Assembly: GCA_018825665.1 (NCBI GenBank)
Contig: JAHJEG010000017.1
Coordinates: 62,001 to 126,000, forward strand
DNA: 64,000 nt
Reading direction: 5' to 3'
From: a bacterium
GTDB lineage: Bacteria > Campylobacterota > Campylobacteria > Campylobacterales > Sulfurimonadaceae
Positions within the stretch are counted from its first letter, which is position 1, and every line of letters starts with the position of its first letter. Below are positions 9,713 through 18,808 of this stretch, piece after piece. Under the pieces are notes generated by a model. The model made no database searches. It was given only the letters and a program-made list of their open reading frames with translations, and was not told the origin of the DNA. A program made the translations under genes and the position numbers.

Positions 9713-10058
9713 GCGATATACCGCGCTTTTAGATGAGTTTATCCTCCGTATCGACCAACAGAGATATTATGATGCGCATGAGAGCATTGAAGCCATCTGG
9801 TTTCCAAGAAGGTTTGGGGATGACAACGAGACCAAATTACTCAAAGGGCTTATCAATGCGGCTGTCTGTTTTGAACTGATAAAAAAAGGGCGCTATGCTT
9901 CAAGCGATAAGGTGTGGAAGAACTATCTTAAATACAGACCTCTTTTATACAAGGTGCACTCACCCTACCTCAACAAATACCACTCCATAGCCCGGCATGT
10001 GGAAAATGTAAAAAATGTACTGGCGCGTAACCGGATTATGTCCCGGGATATGTCATAA
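9702..10058 (+). CDS. DUF309 family protein
   Basis: 118-residue protein with the DUF309 signature: RYYDAHESIEAIWFPR in the N-terminal half, then LLKGLINAAVCFELIKKGRYASSDKVWKNY. The family is helical and its function is not established. The gene overlaps the rhodanese-like gene and is followed 24 bases later by an mscS gene. One exact copy of the repeated 10-mer GGCATGTGGA lies inside the gene at 9994-10003, the first in the window. Confidence 0.75.
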   Translation: MTHERYTALLDEFILRIDQQRYYDAHESIEAIWFPRRFGDDNETKLLKGLINAAVCFELIKKGRYASSDKVWKNYLKYRPLLYKVHSPYLNKYHSIARHVENVKNVLARNRIMSRDMS

Positions 10059-10082
10059 TCGTAAAAATAAAAAGGAAGCTAC

Positions 10083-10943
10083 ATGGATACATCAGACATT
10101 ACAAAAGATACAGTGCAGGCGGCGACTACGACACTCTCCAAATACACCGACCTGGCAATCTCCTATTCAAGCGAATACGGATTGAAAGTTCTTGCAGCTG
10201 TTTTTATATTTATTCTGGGAAAATGGTTTAGCAGAAAAATCACCCGCCTCAGTAAAAATATGATGCAAAAGGCAAATGTAGACCAGACTCTCGTAGAGTT
10301 CGCTGAGAGCATCATCTATTTCGTGCTCTTGATCATGGTTATTCTGACTGCTTTGAGTGCTGCAGGAATCAATACCACATCCTTTTTGGCAATATTCGGT
10401 GCGGCTTCGCTGGCTGTGGGTCTTGCGCTTAAGGACTCTCTCTCGAACATAGGTGCCGCCGTTATCATCATAGTCTTTCGTCCCTTTAAAGTGGGAGATA
10501 CCATAGAAGCCGCCGGAGCTATGGGAAAAGTAGAAGATGTGAATCTTTTTTCAACCATTATCTCACCCGTAGACAACCGAACGATTATCGTTCCAAATTC
10601 GGCAATCATCAGAGGCAATATCACCAACTATTCTAACAAGCCCCAAAGACGTATCGAGCATATCATCGGTATCGGCTACGATGATGATTTGAGACTTGCC
10701 AAAGAGACTCTTATACAGATTATGCTCTCTGATGCGCGAATCCTGGCAGAACCGGCCCCTTTTGCAGCGGTAAAAGAGCTTGGAAGCTCCAGCGTGAATC
10801 TGGTTTGCAGAGCCTGGGTCGAGAGTGATATTTATTGGGATGTGTACTTTGATATGATTGAAAAAATAAAACTGACCTTTGATGAGAAAGGGATATCGAT
10901 ACCTTATCCGCAAATGGATGTCCACACCAAAAATGCGAATTAA
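10083..10943 (+). CDS. mscS: MscS-family mechanosensitive channel
   Basis: Inner-membrane tension-gated channel protecting against hypo-osmotic shock. The 286 residues give three N-terminal membrane helices. The third is the pore-lining Gly/Ala-rich helix (FGAASLAVGLALKDSLSNIGA) followed by FRPFKVGDTIEAAGAMGKVEDV and the beta/cytoplasmic vestibule (TIIVPNSAIIRGNITNYS). The length matches E. coli MscS (286). AAAGGAAG precedes the ATG. A second MscS paralogue on the other strand lies 0.9 kb away, flanking an outer-membrane protein gene. Confidence 0.93.
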   Translation: MDTSDITKDTVQAATTTLSKYTDLAISYSSEYGLKVLAAVFIFILGKWFSRKITRLSKNMMQKANVDQTLVEFAESIIYFVLLIMVILTALSAAGINTTSFLAIFGAASLAVGLALKDSLSNIGAAVIIIVFRPFKVGDTIEAAGAMGKVEDVNLFSTIISPVDNRTIIVPNSAIIRGNITNYSNKPQRRIEHIIGIGYDDDLRLAKETLIQIMLSDARILAEPAPFAAVKELGSSSVNLVCRAWVESDIYWDVYFDMIEKIKLTFDEKGISIPYPQMDVHTKNAN

Positions 10944-10959
10944 ACACTAAGGAAAAGAT

Positions 10960-11766
10960 ATGAAAAAAACAGTATTCAGCGTATTAGCAGTAAGTTCATT
11001 GCTTATGGCTGCGGAATCCCAGGAGACTCTAAAAGAGGAGATAAAGGCAGTCAAGACAAAGATAAAAGAGCTTGAACTTGACCTTAAAAAACTCAAGGCG
11101 CAATTGCCTCCCAACGAAGCGTTTGTAACGCATACGGAGTTTGGGTTTATGGACACCCAGGGAAACACGAGAACCCAGACCTTCGGTCTTGATGCAAGTG
11201 CAAAAAAGGGTTGGGGGAAAAACTCCATCAACATGACCCTGGATGCTCAATATGCGACGAATGAGGGTGTTGAGATCAAGAACAAATACACTACGGAGCT
11301 TGGATACGACTATGATATTACCGACAAACTCTCTTTTGGTTATCTAGCAGGCTTTAAACAAGATGAGTTTTCAGGTTATCAGCACCAGTTTTATACGGGT
11401 CCGAGTGCCAAATACAAGGCTGTTAAAACCCAAATGCACAAACTCAGTCTCGAAGCGAATATTTTGTATGCACAGGATAAACTTGACGGGATGGAAGATA
11501 CCGAGGACTACGCGTCCTACAGAACCAAGGCCGTGTACGGATGGCAGGTGCTGGATAATCTGAAATTTGATCAGGACCTCAGCTACAGATCAGCCTTTGA
11601 CAAATCGGACAACTATTTCGTTTTTTCAAAATCAGCCTTTACAAGCAAGATATCAAATGTCTTCTCAGCCGGTCTAAGCTACAAGGTCGATTATACAAAT
11701 CTCGTTGCCGCGGGCAAAGACTACACCGATAGAACACTTACTGCAAATCTGATTATGGACTATTAA
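10960..11766 (+). CDS. DUF481-like outer-membrane protein with coiled-coil N-terminus
   Basis: 268 residues. A signal peptide (KKTVFSVLAVSSLLMAA) is followed by a short Lys/Glu-rich coiled coil (KEEIKAVKTKIKELELDLKK). The rest is alternating amphipathic strands ending in an aromatic/hydrophobic residue pattern (LTANLIMDY), typical of outer-membrane beta-barrels of the DUF481/YdiY kind. It starts 16 bases after mscS, so they are probably co-transcribed, perhaps as part of an osmotic or salt response. Function unknown. Confidence 0.65.
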   Translation: MKKTVFSVLAVSSLLMAAESQETLKEEIKAVKTKIKELELDLKKLKAQLPPNEAFVTHTEFGFMDTQGNTRTQTFGLDASAKKGWGKNSINMTLDAQYATNEGVEIKNKYTTELGYDYDITDKLSFGYLAGFKQDEFSGYQHQFYTGPSAKYKAVKTQMHKLSLEANILYAQDKLDGMEDTEDYASYRTKAVYGWQVLDNLKFDQDLSYRSAFDKSDNYFVFSKSAFTSKISNVFSAGLSYKVDYTNLVAAGKDYTDRTLTANLIMDY

Positions 11767-11770
11767 GGTA

Positions 11771-11798
11771 CCAACAGACAGGCTTTTCTATCTGTTGG
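11771..11798. terminator. Convergent hairpin between outer-membrane and mscS genes
   Basis: Arms CCAACAGA (11771-11778) and TCTGTTGG (11791-11798) form an 8-bp stem with a 12-base loop between two convergent genes, overlapping the stop codon of the minus-strand mscS. It lacks a long T-run on either side, so it is a weak bidirectional terminator candidate. Confidence 0.4.
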
Positions 11799-12705
11799 TT
11801 ATAGGCCTCGCCTCTTCCTTTAGATGTACATCAAGCTGAGGAAAGGGGATGGAGATATTGTGCTTGTAAAGAAGCTCGTATATCTTTATCAGATAAAGCG
11901 AGGTGATGGTTCTTCTTCTTTGCATATTGATACCCTCCACCCATATAACCAGTTCAAAATCCACGCTGCTGCTGTTCATCGCAACCATCCAAAGCTTTGG
12001 TATCTGCAGAGGCTCATCCCTTTTATGCGGCAAAGACGCATCGGATAAGATCTCTTCAAGGACACACTCATGTACTTGCTTTACCGTTGTTCCATAGGCT
12101 ACGCCAAAAGGAATTCTGAGCCTGAGAACCTCATCATTGAGCGTAAGGTTCGTCACTGTGTTTTGTATAAAATTTGAATTTGGCACGATGATGTCTATCT
12201 GCTCGTTCGTAGTGATGATCGTAGCGCGTAAGCGTATCTCCCTAACAACTCCCCGCACCTCATTTTCAAGTTCCACATAATCCCCTACCGACACGGACTG
12301 CTCAAACATAAGGATGATTCCGGAGATGAAGTTCGACACAATGTTTTGAAGTCCAAAACCTATCCCTACGGATAAGGCACCCGCTACGACTGCCAAGGAG
12401 GAAAGGTTCAGTCCGGCAGAGTTCAAAGCGATTACAAAGGTGATAAAGATAATCAGGTAATAGCCTAAATTAGCCAAAATGGTTCTTGTAGGCACAGACA
12501 AACTCTTGGAGATTCTACGCGAATTTATGAGCTTGTGTTTATAGACCCATCCAAGAGCGATACCCGCCGCAATGATAAGCAGAAGCTTCAATACAAACAT
12601 CATACTCACAGACGTGCCCCCGATTGTGAGAAGGGATTTGTCCAGTATACTCTCCGCAAACAACTCTATTGCGGAGTACGCCGTAATTAGCATTATTTTT
12701 TTCAT
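11788..12705 (-). CDS. MscS-family mechanosensitive channel (second paralogue)
   Basis: 305 residues with an N-terminal signal-like helix, further membrane helices and the MscS core: SLAVVAGALSVGIGFGLQNIVSNFISG (pore helix), MFEQSVSVGDYVELENEVRGVV, then IIVPNSNFIQNTVTNL. The pore-helix sequence, with the Gln-Asn in GLQNIVSN, is that of the larger YbdG/MscK-like clade rather than E. coli MscS. It is transcribed toward the first mscS block. AAGGTGG precedes the ATG at 12705. Confidence 0.9.
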   Translation of the reverse strand: MKKIMLITAYSAIELFAESILDKSLLTIGGTSVSMMFVLKLLLIIAAGIALGWVYKHKLINSRRISKSLSVPTRTILANLGYYLIIFITFVIALNSAGLNLSSLAVVAGALSVGIGFGLQNIVSNFISGIILMFEQSVSVGDYVELENEVRGVVREIRLRATIITTNEQIDIIVPNSNFIQNTVTNLTLNDEVLRLRIPFGVAYGTTVKQVHECVLEEILSDASLPHKRDEPLQIPKLWMVAMNSSSVDFELVIWVEGINMQRRRTITSLYLIKIYELLYKHNISIPFPQLDVHLKEEARPITNR

Positions 12706-12768
12706 CTAAAACCACCTTCTAAACTCTCTGTTATCCCTCAATTATATCAAAATAGCAATTTTTTTTGT

Positions 12769-12781
12769 TATAATTTCGCCC
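12769..12781 (+). promoter_or_regulatory. Extended -10 element directly before start codon (leaderless candidate)
   Basis: TATAAT at 12769-12774 lies seven bases before the ATG at 12782. The expected transcription start coincides with the A of ATG, and no ribosome-binding site is present between them. Confidence 0.5.
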
Positions 12782-13525
12782 ATGAAACTACTACTGATAC
12801 TGCTCATTAACATAACATCCCTTATGGCTCTTATCACCATCACTCCCGTAGATATAGGTGAAAAACCGGGATTCAGCACAAAAGGCGCCGTCTCCCTTGA
12901 GACAAAAAAAGGCAATACCGAAAAAAGCAACTACAAAGGTTCGGTAAGACTCTCCTATGATGATAACCTCAGCTATGTGACATGGGCTGAGTTCTCCGGA
13001 GAATACGGTGAAACCAATACCGTAAAAGACACAAACAACCTCTATTCCCATGTCAGACACATAAGAAAACTTGAGGATTATGCCTTTAGAACCGAATATT
13101 TCGCCCAGCTCCAGAGTGACGAATTTAAGAAGATTGAAGACAGAGCTTTGGGTGGTGCAGGTTTAAGATACAAACTGCCTGAGATACTCAAAGACTCAAA
13201 AGCCTACATCGGTGTCGGCGGGTTTTATGAATACATAAACTACTCATCCATTGACCCTTATGAAAACAATATAAGGGTCAATACCTATTTTGCCTACACC
13301 ATAAAACTTGAGGCAAAGACTTCTTTATCCTATACCCTGTATTATCAGCCCAAGATTGATGATTTTTATGACTATGCCTGCTCAAACAAGGCTGAGCTGA
13401 AGATACATGTCTATAAAAAACTGTTTTTAAGTTTTAATCTTTACTATGACATCGACTCCAGACCTGCCATGGGACTCAAAACCGACGATTACGGTCAACT
13501 GACCAATTTTATCTTTGAGTTTTGA
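12782..13525 (+). CDS. DUF481 family outer-membrane protein
   Basis: 247 residues. A signal peptide (KLLLILLINITSLMA) is followed by the DUF481 pattern (KGAVSLETKKGNTEKSNYKGSVRLSY, HVRHIRKLEDYAFRTEYFAQLQ, DRALGGAGLRYKL) and a terminal barrel strand (TNFIFEF). The family (E. coli YdiY and relatives) is salt/acid-inducible in some bacteria, but its molecular role is unclear. The gene appears leaderless. Its 3' end overlaps the convergent MFS gene by 31 bases. Confidence 0.75.
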   Translation: MKLLLILLINITSLMALITITPVDIGEKPGFSTKGAVSLETKKGNTEKSNYKGSVRLSYDDNLSYVTWAEFSGEYGETNTVKDTNNLYSHVRHIRKLEDYAFRTEYFAQLQSDEFKKIEDRALGGAGLRYKLPEILKDSKAYIGVGGFYEYINYSSIDPYENNIRVNTYFAYTIKLEAKTSLSYTLYYQPKIDDFYDYACSNKAELKIHVYKKLFLSFNLYYDIDSRPAMGLKTDDYGQLTNFIFEF

Positions 13526-14607
13526 CCCCAGAGATATAAGAATCCACATGCCAAGAGTGCGATAAAGGTTGAACTGAGGAACAGATACTCAGGGTAAAAC
13601 TCATAGACATATCCTGAGAGCAAGGCTCCGCTAAACCCTCCCAGACCGTAAGTGATTCCTGAAAAGAACTGTTGCGCCAAAGACCTGTGTTTATACAGGT
13701 GATACAGATAACTGATAGCCGCGGAATGAAAAAGTGCGAAACTAAGAGCATGCAGTGTTTGCGCGAAAAACAGTATGAACAGGTTCTGCGGAAACAAAAA
13801 CAGCAAGAACCATCGCAGCGCACCCGCAAAAGTCGTGATCTGCAAAATCAAAAGCAGATTGTTTCTGAGAAGTTTTCCCTGGTAATAGAGCATGACTATC
13901 TCAGCCAAAACCCCAAAAGTCCAAAGATAAATCGTCATATCCAAACTTACGCCGTGGTCTGTCTCATAGATAGTGAAAAAATTATAAAAAGCTCCAAAAC
14001 TCACCTGCATAAGCGTGAGTCCAAGCCATAGTTTCCAATCACCGAGTATATCGATATCGTTTTTTATCTCCTGTGTCTGATTCAAAACATCCTTGGCATT
14101 TCCGGCGATGACAAAGGCAAAAACAGCCGTCACAAAAGTAAGGCACAGCAGATAGTTCAATGCTATATCGGGAGAGGACAAAAACTTCACCAAGACAAGT
14201 GCGACAAGCACAAAGCCTACGGAACCGTAAAGTCTTATCTTTCCGTATCTCTCCTTGCCTATATGGTTTAAAGATATAAGTTCGATATAAGGCAACACCA
14301 GACTAAGCCCTATACCAAGCCCTATATTCGCAACAAGAAGCATAGAAAAGCTATCCAGTGAAAAGTAAAAGAGACTAGAGCTTGCGAGCATGATAAGCAG
14401 AGCAAAATTAAAGCTCTTTACATTGAGCTTCAAGCCTCTGGTAAAAGCGAAGGGAACCATAAAGCGTACCAGCGGTCCAGCCGCAAATATTATCCCAATC
14501 TCACTCGCCGTATAACCGACCATAGACAATACTTTTGGCATAAAGATGATATACACACCGATAATTGAAAAATAAAAAAAATAAAAGACTGAAAGTAGTA
14601 CTGGCAT
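13495..14607 (-). CDS. MFS transporter, PPP/LacY-like family
   Basis: 370 residues with about 12 hydrophobic helices; a Major Facilitator carrier of the MFS_1_like/3-phenylpropionate transporter type (IGVYIIFMPKVLSMVGYTASEIG, GKIRLYGSVGFVLVAL, ALFHSAAISYLYHLY). Substrate unknown. The start codon itself lies within a copy of the repeated 10-mer (14603-14612), and another copy lies near the 3' end (13543-13552). It is followed upstream by an RDD gene 16 bases away, so the two are probably co-transcribed. Confidence 0.8.
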   Translation of the reverse strand: MPVLLSVFYFFYFSIIGVYIIFMPKVLSMVGYTASEIGIIFAAGPLVRFMVPFAFTRGLKLNVKSFNFALLIMLASSSLFYFSLDSFSMLLVANIGLGIGLSLVLPYIELISLNHIGKERYGKIRLYGSVGFVLVALVLVKFLSSPDIALNYLLCLTFVTAVFAFVIAGNAKDVLNQTQEIKNDIDILGDWKLWLGLTLMQVSFGAFYNFFTIYETDHGVSLDMTIYLWTFGVLAEIVMLYYQGKLLRNNLLLILQITTFAGALRWFLLFLFPQNLFILFFAQTLHALSFALFHSAAISYLYHLYKHRSLAQQFFSGITYGLGGFSGALLSGYVYEFYPEYLFLSSTFIALLACGFLYLWGQNSKIKLVS

Positions 14608-14623
14608 GTGGAACTGCCTTTGA

Positions 14624-15133
14624 TTATTGGGAATAAATTACAGCCGTACCACTCAGTAAGTCATGTAATGCTCTTTTGTCTTTTCTAAGAAAAATCAGAA
14701 AAAATCCGATTATGCTCAAAAATGATATGAAATACGCAATAAAACGGACAATAAGTCTCGGATACGACGCTTCCTCTAAAGTCTTGGCATCCACTACTTT
14801 GATATTGGAAAATTTTTTGCCGGGCGTCTGTCCGTCCCGTCTCCATAAGACAACATGCACTCCCATAATCAGCATTATCTGGACTATGGAAGCCGCAGGA
14901 TTCGGTTCGTGTTCCAAAGCCTGAGCATCCTGGACTATCACATCAAGCGCTCCGGCACTTTTGGTTTCTTCATAGCCAAAAACAATCATGATAACCAAGG
15001 CCACAGGCAGACCTATCATAAAGATATCAGTCACAAACGCTTTTGTTCTTTGTAAAAATCCGGCATAAGCCACATGCGCGGTTTGCGCTTTTTTCGGCTC
15101 TTTTGATTGCTTTTTTAAATCTCTAAATCTCAT
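14624..15133 (-). CDS. RDD family membrane protein
   Basis: 169 residues with the RDD-domain pattern: YAGFLQRTKAFVTDIFMIGLPVAL (Arg and Asp of the motif), RRDGQTPGKKFSNIKVVD and RKDKRALHDLLSGTAVI. Three to four membrane helices. RDD proteins are small membrane proteins of mixed or unknown function; some affect Na+/H+ balance. The start ATG at 15133 is preceded directly by a -10 box rather than by a ribosome-binding site. Confidence 0.85.
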   Translation of the reverse strand: MRFRDLKKQSKEPKKAQTAHVAYAGFLQRTKAFVTDIFMIGLPVALVIMIVFGYEETKSAGALDVIVQDAQALEHEPNPAASIVQIMLIMGVHVVLWRRDGQTPGKKFSNIKVVDAKTLEEASYPRLIVRFIAYFISFLSIIGFFLIFLRKDKRALHDLLSGTAVIYSQ

Positions 15134-15146
15134 AAGGGGGATTATA
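15134..15146 (-). promoter_or_regulatory. -10 element abutting RDD start codon (leaderless candidate)
   Basis: On the minus strand TATAAT (15146-15141) is followed by seven bases of mostly C and then ATG at 15133. The C-run is the opposite of a Shine-Dalgarno sequence, so initiation is most simply leaderless. Confidence 0.5.
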
Positions 15147-15222
15147 ACCTACTTAGATTTAAAATGTGATATACTTTTGTAAACTGATTCAATATAAATT
15201 GGTGTTTAAAGGGGGAGTTTTT

Positions 15223-15708
15223 ATGCAAAAAGATATGCAAGAAAATGATTTTATTGTCTCCAAAACAGATCTCAAAGGTCATATCACCTATGTCAATAAG
15301 ATTTTTATGACCATGGCGGAATACACCGAAGCAGAACTGTTGGGAAAACCTCACAGCCTGATCCGACATCCGGACATGCCAAAGGCGGTCTTCAAGCTTT
15401 TGTGGCAAAAAGTGCAAAACAAAGAGGAGATCTTTGCCTACGTAATCAATAAAACTAAAAATAACAATGACTACTGGGTTTTTGCAAATGTCACGGCATC
15501 CCTCGATGAGAATGGAAGAATTATCGGGTACTACTCTGTAAGAAGAAAACCAAATCCAAAGGCTCTTGAGATTATCGAGCCTGTCTATAAAAAGATGCTC
15601 GAAGTTCAAAACAGAAGCGGAGTGGATGCTTCTTTAAAAATTTTAACAGATATTTTAGATGAAAAGGGAGTATCTTATGATGAATTTATCATCTCTATTC
15701 AAGAATAA
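15223..15708 (+). CDS. Aer-like PAS sensor protein (CetB-like)
   Basis: 161-residue soluble PAS protein. The PAS core is Aer-like: [54 protein letters not shown]. It is close in pattern to the PAS-CZB protein of the first chemotaxis cluster but ends without a CZB domain. I use the ATG at 15223, which follows GGGGGAG and matches the domain start; an upstream start at 15166 would add 19 unlikely residues. The receptor gene starts inside its 3' end, 32 bases before its stop. By analogy with the bipartite CetA/CetB energy-taxis system of Campylobacter, it probably carries FAD and signals to that receptor. Confidence 0.8.
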   Translation: MQKDMQENDFIVSKTDLKGHITYVNKIFMTMAEYTEAELLGKPHSLIRHPDMPKAVFKLLWQKVQNKEEIFAYVINKTKNNNDYWVFANVTASLDENGRIIGYYSVRRKPNPKALEIIEPVYKKMLEVQNRSGVDASLKILTDILDEKGVSYDEFIISIQE

Positions 15709-17125
15709 TCAGGCGATTTTACTTTTTGTCGCACTTCTTGTCGTAGCCGTATACGGTCTGACTGCCTCAAATTTTGTACTCAGCGGCGCTGTTTTGCTTG
15801 TTTTGATCCTTGCTGTATTTGTAGCACCCTCTGAGACATCTTCGTCCAATAAAACACTGCACGACACCATGCAAAAAGTTCTTCAAAATGCGGCTCTTGG
15901 AAAACTTGAAGACCGCATTACAAATATCCCAAACGACGGTTCCCGTGATTCGTCCTTTGCCTGGGATGTCAATGATGTTTTGGACCAGCTTGAAGCATTT
16001 ATGCGAGATACAAAAAGCACTATAGAAAACGCCTCCAGGGGAGACACCTACAGAAGAACTTATCCCTCGGGACTAAAAGGCGTGTTTCACACGACATCGC
16101 TTGAGCTCAACAAGGCGATATCTTCCATCGCCAGCGGCTACGAGGCCAGAATCAAAGGGAATCTTTCAGCCGACCTTGGTACCTTGGGAGGAGGGATGAG
16201 TTCCGGACTTGGAATCATTCAAGAGGATATCAATATCTCCCAACGTGAAGCCCATGAGATAGTCAGCATTGCTACAAAAACGGCGGATGAAGCTTCTAAA
16301 AGTCTTGACAGCGTAGTGGAGATAGGAAGCAGGCTCAATAATCTTGTCGAACTTATATCCTCTTCACACGAGGGGATCATAGGACTGGAACACCGCTCAA
16401 AAGATATCTCCGAAGTGGTCGGGCTTATCAAGGATATTGCAGACCAGACGAACCTGCTGGCGCTTAATGCCGCTATTGAGGCAGCGCGTGCCGGAAGTCA
16501 AGGCCGCGGTTTTGCCGTAGTTGCCGATGAAGTCAGAAAACTGGCTGAGAGAACCCAAAAAGCAACGCATGAGATAGAGATAAATATCAAAACCCTTCAA
16601 CAAGAAGCAAACGATATGAGAACGAACTCTGATAATATCTCTGAGATAGCAAATGACTCAAGTCAGGTTATTCATGAGTTTGAAAACACCTTTACAGAGC
16701 TCAACTCCCTGGCAAACGCATCCTCAACCGGTGCTATTAAAATTCAAAATCGTCTTTTTACGACACTGGTAAAAGTGGACCATATCATTTTCAAATCACG
16801 TGCATATTCAAGCGTTTTAGAGGCCGATGCAACGGCTCAGTTTGCTGATCATTTTACCTGCCGTATGGGTAAATGGTACTCCACTTCCGGAAAAGAAAGG
16901 TTTGGAGATACGCAATCGTTTAAAGATATGGAAGTTCCACATGCCCTGGTTCACAATATGGTCTTTAAAAACTTGGAATATACCAAAAACGGTGCAACCC
17001 TCAAACACAATAATCCAAAACATATTATCGAGAACTTCAAGATAATGGAAGATGCTTCAAGCGATCTTTTCATAAAACTCAACAGTATGCTTGAGGAATA
17101 TGATAAAAAAAGCGGGACACATTAG
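15677..17125 (+). CDS. Membrane chemoreceptor with C-terminal CZB domain (CetA-like)
   Basis: About 482 residues. Two adjacent membrane helices near the N-terminus (residues ~12-50), with almost no periplasmic loop, are followed by a HAMP-like linker ([20 protein letters not shown]). Then comes the signalling hairpin with tip [20 protein letters not shown] and a C-terminal CZB domain (His in VDHIIFK, Cys in TCRMGKWY, paired His in PHALVH). The ATG at 15677 follows AAAGGGAG with six bases of spacing. Lack of a periplasmic sensor and overlap with the PAS gene indicate a split energy/redox taxis receptor. One repeated 10-mer copy lies at 16936-16945. Confidence 0.85.
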   Translation: MMNLSSLFKNNQAILLFVALLVVAVYGLTASNFVLSGAVLLVLILAVFVAPSETSSSNKTLHDTMQKVLQNAALGKLEDRITNIPNDGSRDSSFAWDVNDVLDQLEAFMRDTKSTIENASRGDTYRRTYPSGLKGVFHTTSLELNKAISSIASGYEARIKGNLSADLGTLGGGMSSGLGIIQEDINISQREAHEIVSIATKTADEASKSLDSVVEIGSRLNNLVELISSSHEGIIGLEHRSKDISEVVGLIKDIADQTNLLALNAAIEAARAGSQGRGFAVVADEVRKLAERTQKATHEIEINIKTLQQEANDMRTNSDNISEIANDSSQVIHEFENTFTELNSLANASSTGAIKIQNRLFTTLVKVDHIIFKSRAYSSVLEADATAQFADHFTCRMGKWYSTSGKERFGDTQSFKDMEVPHALVHNMVFKNLEYTKNGATLKHNNPKHIIENFKIMEDASSDLFIKLNSMLEEYDKKSGTH

Positions 17126-17224
17126 GTATTTACTGAGTATTTACTTATAATAAATATAATTCTGTTATCTCAATTATGTTTTCCCCCTTTCATAAGCGAG
17201 TGTATATACTCCTATAAACTTTTT

Positions 17225-17267
17225 AAATAGACTAAGCATTCCCCCATTTTGTTAGCTTAGTCTATTT
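17225..17267 (+). terminator. Rho-independent terminator after the receptor gene
   Basis: A perfect 13-bp inverted repeat (arms 17225-17237 and 17255-17267, AAATAGACTAAGC and its complement) with a 17-base loop ends in TATTTT. It separates the PAS/receptor operon from the radical SAM gene. The AT-rich stem end serves as the T-tract. Confidence 0.7.
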
Positions 17268-17272
17268 TATGC

Positions 17273-17285
17273 TAAAATCCTCTCT
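17273..17285 (+). promoter_or_regulatory. -10 element abutting radical SAM start codon (leaderless candidate)
   Basis: TAAAAT at 17273-17278 lies seven bases before the ATG at 17286, and the intervening CCTCTCT cannot act as a ribosome-binding site. It lies just downstream of the terminator hairpin. Confidence 0.45.
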
Positions 17286-18785
17286 ATGAAAATAATCCTT
17301 ACAACTTTAAACGCCAGATTCACCCACTCCGCGATTGGTCTGAGATATATCTATGCAAATTTAAAAGAGCTTCAAAAGAACACAAAAATCCTGGAATTCA
17401 GTATCAATGATGCCCTTCAAAGCGTGGCAGAAGAGATACTCAACGAATCACCCGATATCATAGGGATAGGCGTTTATATATGGAATGCCAAAGAATCTGC
17501 AGAGCTTATACATCTGCTCAAAAAAATCTCCCCCGATACCAAAATCGTCCTTGGCGGACCTGAGGTCTCATATCTCCCTATGCGCGTCAATTTTGATGAT
17601 GCTGATTTTATTATCCAGGGGGAAGGTGACTTGGCGTTTTATGCGCTATGCAGGGAGCTTCTCCAAGGCAAAAACACACCTGCGAAAATCATAAAGATGC
17701 ATGTACCGCCTCTTAGCGAAATAGAGCTGCCTTATCAGTACTATACGGACGAGGATATACAAAACCGCTATATCTATGTTGAAATCTCAAGAGGCTGCCC
17801 TTTTGAATGCGAGTTTTGTCTCTCTTCAATGGATGAGAAAGTGCGTGCTTTTGATTTGGACAAGGTCTTGGAAGAGTTCGAAAAACTTTGGCAGAGAGGG
17901 GCCAGAAACTTTAAATTTGTAGACAGAACCTTCAACCTGAACATGAAGGCTGCAAACAGAATCCTGGACTTCTTTTTGGCAAAAGAGGAGCAGTACTTTG
18001 CCCACTTTGAAGTTATACCCGACCATTTCCCCTTATCTCTGCGAGAAAAGATAAAAATCTTTCCACATGGAGCATTGCAGCTTGAAATCGGGATACAGAC
18101 ACTCAATACCGAAGTAGCAGACAATATCTCAAGACAACTGAAACTGGACAAGATAGAAGAGAATATACGTTTTTTGGAAGATGAGACAGAGGCGCATATC
18201 CATCTTGACCTGATTGTCGGGCTCCCGGGAGAGAGTTTGGAGAGTTTTGGTAAAAATCTGGATAAACTAGTAGCTATGAGCAGCTGTGAGATACAGATAG
18301 GGATACTTAAAAAACTCTCGGGAACCTACATAGACCGCCATGACGAAACATTTGGCATGGTTTACAGCGACATCCCCCCTTATGATATTTTAAAGAATTC
18401 CCAATTGAGCTTTAATGATATCCAAATCATGAAAAGATTTGCCAGATTTTGGGATTTGACCTACAACAGCGGAAATTTCAAAAAAAGTGTCCTTTTGCTT
18501 TGGGGTGAGCAGAGCGTGTACGAAAACTTTTATGCCTTTGGCATGTGGATCTATCAGCAAACTCACTCCACATGGAAAATATCATTACAGAGATTGGGAG
18601 AGCTTCTCTTTATCTATCTTACTCAGGAAAAAAATCTTCCAAAAGAGCAGGTGGCGTCTGCTATGCTCCAAGATATGATGAAGCTCAAAGGAAGAGCAGT
18701 TCCCGTCTATCTCAAGCCTTACGCAAAGGATTTTATTCCAAGCGCGAAGGGTGGAACGGCAGGATTTAACAAAAGACAGGTTTAG
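17286..18785 (+). CDS. B12-binding-domain radical SAM protein (DUF4080-like)
   Basis: 499 residues. The N-terminal ~150 residues form a cobalamin-binding-like Rossmann fold (IGIGVYIWNAKESAELIHLLK, KIVLGGPEVSY). The radical SAM core follows with the cluster motif in SRGCPFECEFCLSSMDEK (CxxxCxxC), then the substrate region (IGIQTLNTEVADNISR, IHLDLIVGLPGE). A C-terminal ~130-residue domain resembles the DUF4080 tail. The architecture is that of cobalamin-dependent methyltransferase-like radical SAM enzymes; the substrate is unknown. It contains one repeated 10-mer copy (18540-18549). Confidence 0.8.
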   Translation: MKIILTTLNARFTHSAIGLRYIYANLKELQKNTKILEFSINDALQSVAEEILNESPDIIGIGVYIWNAKESAELIHLLKKISPDTKIVLGGPEVSYLPMRVNFDDADFIIQGEGDLAFYALCRELLQGKNTPAKIIKMHVPPLSEIELPYQYYTDEDIQNRYIYVEISRGCPFECEFCLSSMDEKVRAFDLDKVLEEFEKLWQRGARNFKFVDRTFNLNMKAANRILDFFLAKEEQYFAHFEVIPDHFPLSLREKIKIFPHGALQLEIGIQTLNTEVADNISRQLKLDKIEENIRFLEDETEAHIHLDLIVGLPGESLESFGKNLDKLVAMSSCEIQIGILKKLSGTYIDRHDETFGMVYSDIPPYDILKNSQLSFNDIQIMKRFARFWDLTYNSGNFKKSVLLLWGEQSVYENFYAFGMWIYQQTHSTWKISLQRLGELLFIYLTQEKNLPKEQVASAMLQDMMKLKGRAVPVYLKPYAKDFIPSAKGGTAGFNKRQV

Positions 18786-18796
18786 ATGTTTTTCAG

Positions 18797-18808
18797 TATA
18801 ATCTTCCC
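18797..18808 (+). promoter_or_regulatory. -10 element abutting lapG start codon (leaderless candidate)
   Basis: TATAAT at 18797-18802 lies six bases before the ATG at 18809 with no purine-rich site in between. Confidence 0.5.

Noticed and set aside
18061-18578. TCCACATGGA sites (18061 and about 18567) as copies of the 10-mer
   Set aside because: They differ at the last two positions; only exact copies and the TCCACATGCA units in the array were counted.
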